Part shown: positions 8,291 to 16,334 of the stretch, in pieces
Numbering within the stretch: position 1 is the stretch's first letter
Layout of the letters: every line of letters starts with the position of its first letter
DNA from: an uncultured Phycisphaeraceae bacterium
GTDB lineage: Bacteria; Planctomycetota; Phycisphaerae; Phycisphaerales; UBA1924
Direction of reading: 5' to 3'
Assembly: GCA_937899905.1 (NCBI GenBank)
Contig: CALCCF010000089.1
Location: 1 to 64,000, forward strand
Length of the DNA: 64,000 nucleotides
Program-made: the position numbers and the translations under genes
The notes under the pieces: model-generated
Databases searched by the model: none
The model's input: the letters and a program-made list of their open reading frames with translations, nothing else
Told to the model about the DNA's origin: nothing

Positions 8291-9400
8291 CTACAGCACG
8301 GCGAGCGACGCCGCGACGATATCGCGTGCGGCGCCGAGATCCCGGCGATCGATCATCTCGGTGACCGTGTGGATGTACCGCGTGCCGCAGACGATGCCGA
8401 TGGCCTTCGCGCCGGCGGCCGCCTGCTGCGCGGCGGCACCGTCCTGGCCACCGCGCGCCAAGATGGTGCGCTGGTAGGCGATGCGCTTCTTCTTGGCGAT
8501 CGCCTCCACCTGGTCGACCAGTTCATGGTGGGCGATGAAGCTCGCATCCTGGATGTGCAGGCCGAAGCCCTTGCCGTGCTGCGTCACCGACTCAGCCTCG
8601 GGCACGCCCGGGGTATCGCACGCGAGCGAGACATCGATGCCAAGACCGACATCGGGCTGGACGGCGAAGCTCGCGGTCTTCGCACCGCGGAGGCCGACCT
8701 CTTCCTGCGTGGTGAACGCAACCACGACCTCGCAGTTGTGGCCGGAGCCGCTCTTGTGCAGCTTTCGGATGCTCTCGATGCCAAGCCAGCAGGCGAAGCG
8801 GTTGTCGAGCGCCTTGCTGACGACCTTGGTACCGATCTCGATGAGTGGCTCGTCCATAACGACGTAGTCGCCGATGCGGACCTTCTCCTTCACCTCGTCG
8901 GCGGGCATGCCGGTGTCGACGAAGAACTCCTTGACCTCCGGGACCTTGTTTCGTTCTTCAGGCCCGGAGATATGTACGGGCCGGCCGCCGGGGTTCATGA
9001 CGGCCTTGAGATCGCCGCCGCTGGTGCACACGAGCACGCGTCGGCTGAAGAGGTTCCGGGTGTCGAAGCCGCCGGCGGGGTTGAGGCGGATGAAGCCCTT
9101 GTCGTCGATGTGGCTCACGTAGAAGCCGATCTCGTCCATGTGGCTGAGGATCATGACCTTGGTCGGGTCGGCCTTGCTCGCGGAAACCTTCTTCGTGGTC
9201 TTCTTGCTCGTCTTCTTCGAGCCGCCCTTGGGGCGCGGGTGCCGCGTGCAGATCAGCGAGCCCATGGCGTCGGTGTACGTCTCGTCGAAGAGGCCCTGAA
9301 CCTCTTCCTCGATGAGCGCGCGGACGCGCTCCTCGCGGCCGGGCACGCCGGGGGTCTCGCACAGGCGCTTGAGCAGGTCGATGTTGAGGTCGTCTTTCAC
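8291..9400 (-). CDS. M42-family metallo-aminopeptidase
   Basis: The 369-residue cytoplasmic peptidase has the M42 metal-site pattern: H87 and D89 (LSHMDEIGF), D199 (SKALDNR), the catalytic pair E233/E234 (TQEEVGLRGA), a later Asp (LGIDVS) and His (TRYIHTVTE). These dinuclear metal enzymes trim peptides from the N terminus and usually form tetrahedral dodecamers. The start is GTG at 9398-9400, with GAAGGAG 8 bases upstream. A Lys/Ser/Thr-rich insertion at about 58-78 (KKTSKKTTKKV) separates the first strand from the metal site. The neighbouring gene at 9498 is divergent, leaving 97 bases for two promoters. Confidence 0.9.
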   Translation of the reverse strand: MKDDLNIDLLKRLCETPGVPGREERVRALIEEEVQGLFDETYTDAMGSLICTRHPRPKGGSKKTSKKTTKKVSASKADPTKVMILSHMDEIGFYVSHIDDKGFIRLNPAGGFDTRNLFSRRVLVCTSGGDLKAVMNPGGRPVHISGPEERNKVPEVKEFFVDTGMPADEVKEKVRIGDYVVMDEPLIEIGTKVVSKALDNRFACWLGIESIRKLHKSGSGHNCEVVVAFTTQEEVGLRGAKTASFAVQPDVGLGIDVSLACDTPGVPEAESVTQHGKGFGLHIQDASFIAHHELVDQVEAIAKKKRIAYQRTILARGGQDGAAAQQAAAGAKAIGIVCGTRYIHTVTEMIDRRDLGAARDIVAASLAVL

Positions 9401-9485
9401 GGATTACGCTCCTTCTCATGGACTCGCGGGCGGGTTTTCGGCCGCCGGCGGGCCCGCACTGTACCGCAGCCAGAGCCGCATCGCT

Positions 9486-9491
9486 TATTAT
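9486..9491 (+). promoter_or_regulatory. -10-like hexamer for a leaderless ygfZ start
   Basis: TATTAT sits exactly 6 bases before the ATG at 9498, and no Shine-Dalgarno sequence is present. This spacing places the transcription start at or next to the start codon. No clear -35 is visible. Confidence 0.5.
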
Positions 9492-9497
9492 CGAGGC

Positions 9498-10646
9498 ATG
9501 GCGACCAAGAGCCCCATGCTGGACCTCTACCAAGAACTCGAGGCCGCGCTGCACCCGTACGGCGATCCCGAACGCGGGCTGTTCGTCCCGATGGCCTTCG
9601 AGCACGTCGAGCTCGAGTACGCTGCGATCCGAAAGGGCTGTGCGCTCGTCGACCTGCCGCAGGCGGGCACGGTTGAGGTTGGCGGTGCCGATCGCCTGGA
9701 CTTCCTGAACAACCTGGTCACCCAGGAGCTCAAGGGTCTCGAATCCATGCGCAGTGTGCGCAGCTTCTGGCTGAACCGCAAGGGCCGCATCGACGCCGAC
9801 CTGCGGATCGTTGACACCGGCGAACGCACGCTCATGGCCGCCGATGCGCTCGTTGCCGCCGCCACGGCCGAGTCGCTGGCGGAATACGTGTTCGCCGAGG
9901 ACGTGACGCTTGAGGACGCGAGCGAGCGAACACACGTACTGGCGCTGCACGGCCCGCGCGCCGCGCAGGCTCTTATGGCCGTCGCCGACACCGACGAGAA
10001 CGTGGATCTCGAACCCGGGCAGGCCATGACCGTGATGGTGACCGGCGAGCAGGTGCTCGTCGAACGCGAGGACAGCGCGGGCGAGTTGGGGTTGGTGCTC
10101 ACAATGCGCACCGAAGCGGCACGACCGATCTACGTCGCACTAGCGAACGTCGACGTTGTCCGACCCTGCGGCTGGATGGCATACAACATCGCGCGCATCG
10201 AGGCTGGTTGGCCGCTCTTCCAGATCGACTTCGACGGCCGGAGCCTACCGGCGGAGACCGGCGTGCTGGACGACCGCGTGTCGTTCACCAAGGGCTGCTA
10301 TCTCGGGCAAGAGGTCGTCGCGCGCATGTACGCGCTCGGCAAGCCCAAGCAGGTCCTCATCGCGCTCCGGCTGGCCGAGGGCCAAGAGCCGCGTCTGCCC
10401 GAAGAGAAGGCCGAGATCTTTGTGGACGATTCGGCCGAGAAATCGGTCGGCACGATCACGAGCTCGACGATCGCGCCCATGCTGAGCGCCACGCCCATCG
10501 CGCTCGCCCAGGTGCGCAGCGGACACACGGACCCCGGTACCACGCTGTTCGTCGAGGCCGAGGGTGAGCGCACGCCGTTCGAGGTGCAGCCTCAACTCGC
10601 CTCGTGGCCCGCCGTCGAAGCATCATCTACGCCAGACCGGCAGTAG
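9498..10646 (+). CDS. ygfZ: YgfZ/GcvT-family folate-binding iron-sulfur cluster repair protein
   Basis: The 382-residue protein resembles the aminomethyltransferase fold and carries the YgfZ signature KGCYLGQEVVAR at about residue 265. YgfZ proteins bind tetrahydrofolate and support assembly or repair of certain Fe-S enzymes. I chose the ATG at 9498 because the longer reading upstream overlaps the divergent M42 gene and because a TATTAT box lies 6 bases away. The 3' end overlaps the convergent ribD gene by 55 bases. The final 20 or so residues (after about residue 362) are low in conservation-like features and could be an extension made possible by the overlap. Confidence 0.88.
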   Translation: MATKSPMLDLYQELEAALHPYGDPERGLFVPMAFEHVELEYAAIRKGCALVDLPQAGTVEVGGADRLDFLNNLVTQELKGLESMRSVRSFWLNRKGRIDADLRIVDTGERTLMAADALVAAATAESLAEYVFAEDVTLEDASERTHVLALHGPRAAQALMAVADTDENVDLEPGQAMTVMVTGEQVLVEREDSAGELGLVLTMRTEAARPIYVALANVDVVRPCGWMAYNIARIEAGWPLFQIDFDGRSLPAETGVLDDRVSFTKGCYLGQEVVARMYALGKPKQVLIALRLAEGQEPRLPEEKAEIFVDDSAEKSVGTITSSTIAPMLSATPIALAQVRSGHTDPGTTLFVEAEGERTPFEVQPQLASWPAVEASSTPDRQ

Positions 10647-11764
10647 GTCAGCTCGACATCCTCACCAACACGACGGACGCGACCCAGCCGGAGTTTGACG
10701 CCCGAGGACAGCGCCGGCGCCACCCGACCCACCGCCACCGAGCGTGCGAGTTCATCGCCGAGCAGCAACGGGGCGATGTACGCGATCGCCGTGTCGACCG
10801 CGTCGGCCTCGAAGAGCGAACCAAGCAGCCCCGCGCCACCCTCGACGAGTACGGTCGTGATGCCGAACGTGGAGTACAGCGTCCGCATGGTCTCTTGCAG
10901 GTCGAGCCCGCCCGATCCCTCGGGCCCCGCTGGGCAGCCCACGACACGCACGCCGGCTTTGGCCAGCTCGGCACGCTTCGTCTCGCTGATCGCCGCCGAC
11001 GCGAGTTTCGATTCGCAGCACACGACCGTTGCGACGCCCCGCGCCGTGCGAACGAGTTGGCGATCGAGCGGGATGTCCAGGTCCGGATCGAGCACGACCC
11101 GCATCGGCGTTGTGCGCGGCTTGCCATGACGCACGGTGAGCGCCGGGTCGTCGGCCATGACCGTGCCCATACCGGTCAGGATCGCGTCGACCCGGCCGCG
11201 CAATGCATGAACGCGGCGGCGCGAGCCGGCGTTGGAGATCCACTGGCTGTCCCCCTCACGCGTGGCGATGCGACCGTCGAGCGTCTGGGCCCACTTGGCG
11301 ATGACCCACGGGCGGCCGTCCCGCGCGCGCTGGCGGAATGGCGCGCTCACCGCGATCGCCAGCGCGCTCGCGTCCGATCGACGAACCCGGACACCACCGG
11401 CCCGCAGCACCTCGGCCCCGCCCTTGGCCACGTCATTGGGATCCTCGACCGCGTACACGACCTCGCCGATGCCCGCCTCGATCAGTGCACTGGAGCACGG
11501 TGGCTGCTTGCCCTGGTGAGCGCATGGCTCAAGAGTGACATACGCCGTCGCACCCTTCACGTCGTGCTCGTTGGCCTTCGCGCTGGCGAGAGCGCGCGTC
11601 TCGGCGTGTCGGCCACCGAAGCGCCGGTGCGCCCCTACGCCCAGAACATCGCTACCCCGCGCGATGACGCAGCCCACTAGTGCGCCGTCGCCGATGCGGC
11701 CGAGGCCCAGCATCGCAAGTCGCGCCGCCGAGTCAAGGTACTGCTTGTCGTGGGTGCTGTCCAA
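10592..11764 (-). CDS. ribD: Bifunctional riboflavin deaminase/reductase RibD
   Basis: The 390-residue protein has an N-terminal cytidine-deaminase-like domain with zinc ligands H53 (and E55, HAETRAL), C81 and C90 (EPCAHQGKQPPC). From about residue 150 a reductase domain follows (WVIAKWAQTLDGRIAT, SQWISN). RibD converts the pyrimidine product of GTP cyclohydrolase II in two steps during riboflavin synthesis. No ATG fits: the frame opens with TTG at 11762-11764, just after an in-frame stop, and the next Met is inside the domain. TATCAT lies 6 bases upstream of the TTG, with no ribosome site. It follows the RNase HII-like gene by 23 bases and overlaps ygfZ tail to tail. Confidence 0.9.
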   Translation of the reverse strand: MDSTHDKQYLDSAARLAMLGLGRIGDGALVGCVIARGSDVLGVGAHRRFGGRHAETRALASAKANEHDVKGATAYVTLEPCAHQGKQPPCSSALIEAGIGEVVYAVEDPNDVAKGGAEVLRAGGVRVRRSDASALAIAVSAPFRQRARDGRPWVIAKWAQTLDGRIATREGDSQWISNAGSRRRVHALRGRVDAILTGMGTVMADDPALTVRHGKPRTTPMRVVLDPDLDIPLDRQLVRTARGVATVVCCESKLASAAISETKRAELAKAGVRVVGCPAGPEGSGGLDLQETMRTLYSTFGITTVLVEGGAGLLGSLFEADAVDTAIAYIAPLLLGDELARSVAVGRVAPALSSGVKLRLGRVRRVGEDVELTYCRSGVDDASTAGHEAS

Positions 11765-11787
11765 GAGGGGATGATAGATCGAGTCGG

Positions 11788-12771
11788 CTACGCCAATCGC
11801 ACGAGCGACCGCCGCTCCTCATCGCTGAGCACGCCTTCCATCTCGGCGAGCCAGCGGCGGGCGTCGGTCACGTAGCCGGCCGTGGGCTTGATCTCCGGCC
11901 GCCGCTGGGACCAGTAGGCGTTGAACCGCTCCATGCTCAGCTCGCGGACGAGCTTGGCCAGCATCGACGCCAGAGCGACGGGGAAGTGCTCGTCCTCGGC
12001 CTTGGCCTGCACGCGGATGCGGACGTTGGGCAGGTCGGCGATCGCGTAGGTGCTGGCTTCCGTTGCTTCGGCCAGCGTCTCGATCGGCCTGCCGAACACT
12101 CGCGAGAGCGCGTTGGCGTATCGCGTGCGGCCGCCCTGGCGATCGAGGACGATCCGCGTGTGCGTGCCCGGGTGCTCGCGGCTCGTGCGCTCGATGAGTT
12201 CAAGCATCGCCGGCGCGTGCTCGGCGATCGCGGCGAGCGTCGTGTTGGCCTTCGAGCGTCCGCTGCCGACCATCGCGTTGAAGCGGGCCTCGTCGATGCG
12301 TGCCACCCGCAGCAACTCGACTCGAACGCGCGCATCTCGGAGCGTGGATGCCAGGACGTTTGAGGCGATGGACGCCTCGGCAGCATCGGCATGGGCGGGG
12401 CAAGGCACGGTATCCCCGACATACCAACCCAAGGAGCCCGACGCGACCCCGAGCGCTTCGAAGAGCGCCCGATCCGTCGATGGCGTCTCACCGGCCATCG
12501 CCCGCACGAAGCCCAGCACGCTCCGCTCGGCCTCGGCCAATCGCCCCTTGCCCTGGGCCAAGGGCTTGCACAGCTTCTTGCTGTCGGCGACGGCCAGCCG
12601 CTTGTGCGAGTCCCGCGGGGCCAGGCACACGGCGCCCTGGAGGCGGTCCCAGACGTCTGGCACACCGTCGTCGGGCGACCAGCGATCCAGCCGCAGGGCG
12701 GCCATTCCCACGCAGAGGGGGCCGAGCATGGGGCCGTAGCCCGCCTCGTCGATGCCGATGTACAGGAGCAC
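11788..12771 (-). CDS. RNase HII-like ribonuclease, enlarged form
   Basis: The protein has about 327 residues. It opens with the RNase HII active-site strand in variant form (YIGIDEAGYGPMLGP, where the family usually has GRG). It also carries VADSKKL, a later acidic strand (VLDRQGGRTRY) and a C-terminal helix region (EDEHFPVALASMLAKLV) like that of RNase HII. RNase HII cuts RNA in RNA-DNA hybrids and removes misincorporated ribonucleotides. The usual size is about 200-220 residues, so there are large insertions. I chose GTG at 12769-12771, which puts the catalytic strand at the N terminus. A longer reading to 12900 would overlap the upstream gene by 98 bases. Specificity is not proven. Confidence 0.65.
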   Translation of the reverse strand: MLLYIGIDEAGYGPMLGPLCVGMAALRLDRWSPDDGVPDVWDRLQGAVCLAPRDSHKRLAVADSKKLCKPLAQGKGRLAEAERSVLGFVRAMAGETPSTDRALFEALGVASGSLGWYVGDTVPCPAHADAAEASIASNVLASTLRDARVRVELLRVARIDEARFNAMVGSGRSKANTTLAAIAEHAPAMLELIERTSREHPGTHTRIVLDRQGGRTRYANALSRVFGRPIETLAEATEASTYAIADLPNVRIRVQAKAEDEHFPVALASMLAKLVRELSMERFNAYWSQRRPEIKPTAGYVTDARRWLAEMEGVLSDEERRSLVRLA

Positions 12772-12802
12772 GGGTCCATCATTCGCGCGGAGCCGCGCAC
12801 AG

Positions 12803-14134
12803 TCACTCGCTCGGATCGAGATGCCTTCGAAGAAACTCGATCGTGCGCACCCAAGCATCGGCTTGAGCGATTGCTTGGCCTTGACGAGTGCCGCCGACAC
12901 TTGGCGACCAGCTGGTCGGCCGATAGCCCGATGCCATCACCTCATGGCCAACGTCGTCATACGCCAGATGGGTCACCTCGTGCGGGAACTGCAACGCCTT
13001 GAGCGTCGCCACGATCGAATCTGACATCTGTGTTGCGGGCCACATTCGATCGTCTCGGCCGGAGACAAGCAAAATCGGTCCACTAATGTCCTCCACGTGG
13101 ATGCGTGCTGCCTCAACGGCGTCCTCATCCAACAAGCTATCTTCGTACAGGTAGTCGAGTCGGCCGGACGAGCGAAAGCGCGCTGAGGCTACGTATGGAA
13201 CGAACGCGAGTTCCTTTCCGTCCACACTCCACGAAGATGTCCTGGGCCAGCCTTCGGCTATCGACTGGAACACCACCGAGCTTGGGACTGCGGCAACAAC
13301 GGCCTTGATATCCTCGCGGCGGCTGGCCAGCAACAGCGCAAGTTCGCCGCCCTTTGATCCACCGAAGACTGCGATGCGATCGGGGTCAACACGCGGGTGG
13401 GCCTTGAGCCATGAAATGGCATGGTCGAAGTACTCGAGCGGGACGCGATCGAGCTCCTCGACGGTCTGAGGCTCACCAAAGTACCCCAGGGCAAAGCCGA
13501 GGTATCCGTGCGATGCGAGGTGTTCGGCGGTCGGGCCTGGAATCCCGCCTCCAGATCCGGGCAAGATGATCACCGCGGGTCGGCGGTCATCACCATCTTC
13601 GACGAACAGCCGCGCCGCAATCGAATCATCGGCCACGGGCTGCTCTCTCACACTCTGTATTCGATACCAACGCATGCGCGACGCCGTCGCGACGGCGCGC
13701 CCATCGACGATCGCCGAGATCGCCACTCGCTCGGCGTTTCCATCCTCCGGCGGCACGTGGGCACCGACTTTGGTCTTGCGCTGCGGGGACCACAACGGGC
13801 CAAGCGCATCGACCCCTTCCCAAGCACCATTGATGGGTGCTTGCACCCCTGGGTCGACGACGCCATCGGCGTCAGAGAGAAACTCGGCCTGACTCATCCA
13901 AAGACGCCCGTACCGATCGACGATCTGCGAGAACAATACGACACGTGTCTCGGGCGGCAAGCCGGTCGCCTTGACACTCAGGGGATCGCCAACAAGTGAC
14001 GCCTCCGTGGTACGCAACTCGATGGCCGGCTGCGATCGTGCGACGGTACACACGCTCCCGAGCAGGATGACAGCAACGAGCGCGCTATGCCACGCAGGCA
14101 CGACGGACAGTTTCCGGTAATTGATGGAAAACAT
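12803..14134 (-). CDS. Exported acyl-CoA thioester hydrolase / BAAT-family protein
   Basis: The 443-residue protein has a hydrophobic N-terminal signal segment (about 14-34). An all-beta domain at about 36-165 matches the acyl-CoA thioesterase/bile-acid-CoA amino-acid transferase N-terminal domain. An alpha/beta hydrolase follows with the nucleophile in FGGSKGGE (S260), an acid near D361/D362 (GRDDRMW) and H397 (DDVGHEV). The Ser nucleophile fits the thioesterase branch rather than Cys-containing BAAT. The export signal is odd for a CoA thioesterase and suggests another ester or thioester substrate outside the cytoplasm. The 5' end overlaps the paaX-like regulator by 50 bases, so the two are probably translated from one mRNA. 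Confidence 0.8.
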   Translation of the reverse strand: MFSINYRKLSVVPAWHSALVAVILLGSVCTVARSQPAIELRTTEASLVGDPLSVKATGLPPETRVVLFSQIVDRYGRLWMSQAEFLSDADGVVDPGVQAPINGAWEGVDALGPLWSPQRKTKVGAHVPPEDGNAERVAISAIVDGRAVATASRMRWYRIQSVREQPVADDSIAARLFVEDGDDRRPAVIILPGSGGGIPGPTAEHLASHGYLGFALGYFGEPQTVEELDRVPLEYFDHAISWLKAHPRVDPDRIAVFGGSKGGELALLLASRREDIKAVVAAVPSSVVFQSIAEGWPRTSSWSVDGKELAFVPYVASARFRSSGRLDYLYEDSLLDEDAVEAARIHVEDISGPILLVSGRDDRMWPATQMSDSIVATLKALQFPHEVTHLAYDDVGHEVMASGYRPTSWSPSVGGTRQGQAIAQADAWVRTIEFLRRHLDPSE

Positions 14135-14954
14135 GGTCTCCGTACTCCAAAAGCGAACCGTTCAAACACTGATACAACTCTGCGGCCAACTCGCGAGCCG
14201 CAGGTGCCGGCCAACGCGCTGGAAGCAGGGGCAGAGGGATGTCTGGGTCTCGCCAGGCCGTCTCCAGATAGGTCAGCACCAGCCTGAACCGCACGGCGAC
14301 GGCTTGCGTCGGGTCTATTCGGCTCCACTGGCGGCGGCGGGCGAGTGGTCGGAACTCTCGAACGAAAGCGTCGTAGCCTCTACGGAGTGTGTCAAGATCC
14401 CAATGACGATAGACGAACTCCGTGTCGGACAAGCCATCTTGACGTTTGGCACGAAACACGTGTACTTGATCGATGAGTGCCTGCTCGGTGAAGACTTGGG
14501 TCAGTCTCTGGGCCCGATCTCTTGGGTGGATGTACGTGGCCCGAGCCATGCTGGCAAAGCCCTCAACGCTCAATAGGCCTGAAACGAGATCGCGTAGGCG
14601 ACGCTGGTCGGTTCGAAATTCGTAGCTCACAACGGTCCACAACCCGTCCCAGTCGGTTGTTGGAAGGGCGTGAAAGCGCGCCGTGCCCGCGTCGGTCGAC
14701 GCCCGCCCGATCGAAGACAGGCGATACAGCTTGTGGCGGCCGAGGACCACCGTCTCGAGCGAGCCCTCTTGCGACATCCTGTAGAGCGTCTGGCGGATCG
14801 ACGTCGGGCTGTGCCCAAACGCCGACAGCGCGGCGACGAACCACGAACCTGGGAGAAGCCCACCCCGAGCGGCCCCGTACGACGCGAGCATCGAGTAGAC
14901 CAGTCGGGCCGGCTTCTGCTTGCCGACATATGTCACATGATCGTCGTTCGACAT
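14085..14954 (-). CDS. PaaX-family transcriptional regulator
   Basis: The 289-residue protein has an N-terminal winged-helix domain (ALSAFGHSPTSIRQTLYRMS, about 41-60) followed by the PaaX central and C-terminal domains (WDGLWTVVSYEF, then the helical VRFRLVLTYLETAWRDPDIP). PaaX represses phenylacetate degradation in other bacteria and binds aryl-CoA; no phenylacetate genes are visible here. Its likely target is its own promoter and the co-transcribed thioesterase gene, which it overlaps by 50 bases. A consensus TATAAT lies 11 bases upstream of the ATG, and two TGTCACAT repeats flank the start, which may be its operator. Confidence 0.85.
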   Translation of the reverse strand: MSNDDHVTYVGKQKPARLVYSMLASYGAARGGLLPGSWFVAALSAFGHSPTSIRQTLYRMSQEGSLETVVLGRHKLYRLSSIGRASTDAGTARFHALPTTDWDGLWTVVSYEFRTDQRRLRDLVSGLLSVEGFASMARATYIHPRDRAQRLTQVFTEQALIDQVHVFRAKRQDGLSDTEFVYRHWDLDTLRRGYDAFVREFRPLARRRQWSRIDPTQAVAVRFRLVLTYLETAWRDPDIPLPLLPARWPAPAARELAAELYQCLNGSLLEYGDHVFHQLPETVRRACVA

Positions 14955-14967
14955 AGATCTGTCACAT
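14931..14967. repeat. Direct repeats TGTCACAT flanking the paaX start (candidate operator)
   Basis: TGTCACAT occurs at 14931-14938 (inside codons 6-8 of the regulator) and at 14960-14967, with start-to-start spacing of 29 bases. The second copy overlaps the -10 hexamer of the paaX promoter. The first copy is part of a near palindrome, CATATGTCACATG. A repressor bound here could block its own transcription. The operator role is inference. Confidence 0.45.
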
Positions 14968-14971
14968 TATA
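14966..14971 (-). promoter_or_regulatory. paaX promoter -10 box
   Basis: On the minus strand the hexamer is the consensus TATAAT, 11 bases before the ATG, implying a leader of only a few bases. No good -35 is seen upstream, which would fit a repressor- or activator-dependent promoter. Confidence 0.6.
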
Positions 14972-15026
14972 CCCGCCCGTTCAGCCGCCCGTTTAGCGCG
15001 ACCGATCCAGCTGCGAACACCCTACG

Positions 15027-15032
15027 TACAAT
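15027..15032 (+). promoter_or_regulatory. -10-like hexamer for a leaderless ispG start
   Basis: TACAAT lies 6 bases before the ispG ATG, and no Shine-Dalgarno sequence is present. It shares an 84-base divergent intergenic region with the paaX promoter. Confidence 0.5.
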
Positions 15033-15038
15033 GGTCCA

Positions 15039-16331
15039 ATGCTCTCCAGACGCCCCACAAAGCCCATCTACCTAGGAAACGAGAAGACCGGCATCGTCCA
15101 GGTCGGCGGCGGCTTGCCTGATTCCCAGGGTCGCGAGACCACGCCCGCGCCGGTGTCGGTCCAGACCATGACGGCCGGGTACACGCACGACATCGATAAA
15201 TGCGTGGCCGAGATCCACAAGCTGCACTCGGCCGGGGCCGACGTGGTCCGCGTTGCCGTGCCCGAAAAGAAGGACACGGCCGCGCTGCCCGAGATCCTCA
15301 ACCAGACCAACGTGCCGATCGTCGCCGACGTACATTTCCACTTCAAGCGGGCGCTCGAGGCCGTCGAAGCGGGTGTCCACAAGATCCGCCTGAACCCGGG
15401 CAACATCAACGATCGCGACCAGGTCATTGACGTGATCAACGCGTGCAAGGACGCCCAGCTGCCCATCCGCGTGGGCGTCAACGAGGGCTCGATCATCGAG
15501 CGGCGTGACAAGCAGGCGCGGGCGAAGGAACTCGGTGCGTTCTTCAGCGAGCAGAAGCACGGCTACATGCTCGCCATCATGATCGCCAAGCTCGAAGAAT
15601 ACCTCGACATCTTCTACGAGCAGGACTTCCACGACGTGGCCATCAGCGCGAAATCGATGGACGCGACCATGGTCATCGATGCGTACACCGAGATCAGCAA
15701 GCGCTTCGACCACCCGCTGCATCTGGGCGTCACCCACGCAGGCCCGAAGGAGACCGGCTGCATCCGTTCGGTCGTCGCGCTGGGATCGCTGATGGCCAAC
15801 GGCATCGGCGACACGGTGCGCATCAGCTACGCGAACGATCCGATCTACGAAGTCGAGGACGGGCTTGAATTGCTCTACTCGCTGGGCCTGCGAGAGCGCA
15901 TCGGGGCCGAGCTGATCGCGTGCCCCACCTGCGGGCGCATCCAGGTCGACCTGTTCACGCTCGTGCAGGACGTGCGCGCGAAGCTTGCCAGCGAGATCCA
16001 GGAGCCGATGAAGGTCGCCGTCATGGGCTGCGTGGTCAACGGGCCGGGCGAGGCCGAGGGCGCCGACGTCGCCGTGTTCGCCGGCAACAAGCGCGGCATC
16101 ATCTACGTGCAGGGTGAGAAGGTTGCCAACATCCCCGAGGAAGACATCCTCGATCGCCTGCTCGCCGAGTGCAAGGACTTCCAGGCCAAGGTCCGCAGCG
16201 GCGAGGCCAAGCTCGGCGACAAGAAGGTCGACATCGTCCCGCCCGACCCCGAAGGCGAGCTCGGCAGCGGCTGGGAAAAGATGGCCGCCGAGCGGATCAA
16301 GGGCGCCGAGCTGACCGTGGGCGAGTCATAG
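15039..16331 (+). CDS. ispG: 4-hydroxy-3-methylbut-2-enyl diphosphate synthase IspG
   Basis: The 430-residue enzyme of the MEP isoprenoid pathway reduces MEcPP to HMBPP using a [4Fe-4S] cluster. The TIM-barrel half contains ADVHFHFKRALEA and KIRLNPGNI. The C-terminal cluster site has C295 and C298 (CPTCG) and C331 (GCVVNGPGEAEG), with the conserved Glu at 338. Length and motifs match the short bacterial IspG form without the A* insertion, and the C-terminal tail of about 60 residues is longer than usual. It starts from a position without a ribosome site. The stop codon is 3 bases from the end of the convergent SDR gene. Another MEP gene, dxr, is at 49259. Confidence 0.96.
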   Translation: MLSRRPTKPIYLGNEKTGIVQVGGGLPDSQGRETTPAPVSVQTMTAGYTHDIDKCVAEIHKLHSAGADVVRVAVPEKKDTAALPEILNQTNVPIVADVHFHFKRALEAVEAGVHKIRLNPGNINDRDQVIDVINACKDAQLPIRVGVNEGSIIERRDKQARAKELGAFFSEQKHGYMLAIMIAKLEEYLDIFYEQDFHDVAISAKSMDATMVIDAYTEISKRFDHPLHLGVTHAGPKETGCIRSVVALGSLMANGIGDTVRISYANDPIYEVEDGLELLYSLGLRERIGAELIACPTCGRIQVDLFTLVQDVRAKLASEIQEPMKVAVMGCVVNGPGEAEGADVAVFAGNKRGIIYVQGEKVANIPEEDILDRLLAECKDFQAKVRSGEAKLGDKKVDIVPPDPEGELGSGWEKMAAERIKGAELTVGES

Positions 16332-16334
16332 GAC

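Noticed and set aside
12772-12900. Extension of the RNase HII-like gene to 12900
   Set aside because: It would overlap the upstream hydrolase gene by 98 bases and adds no family sequence before the catalytic strand.
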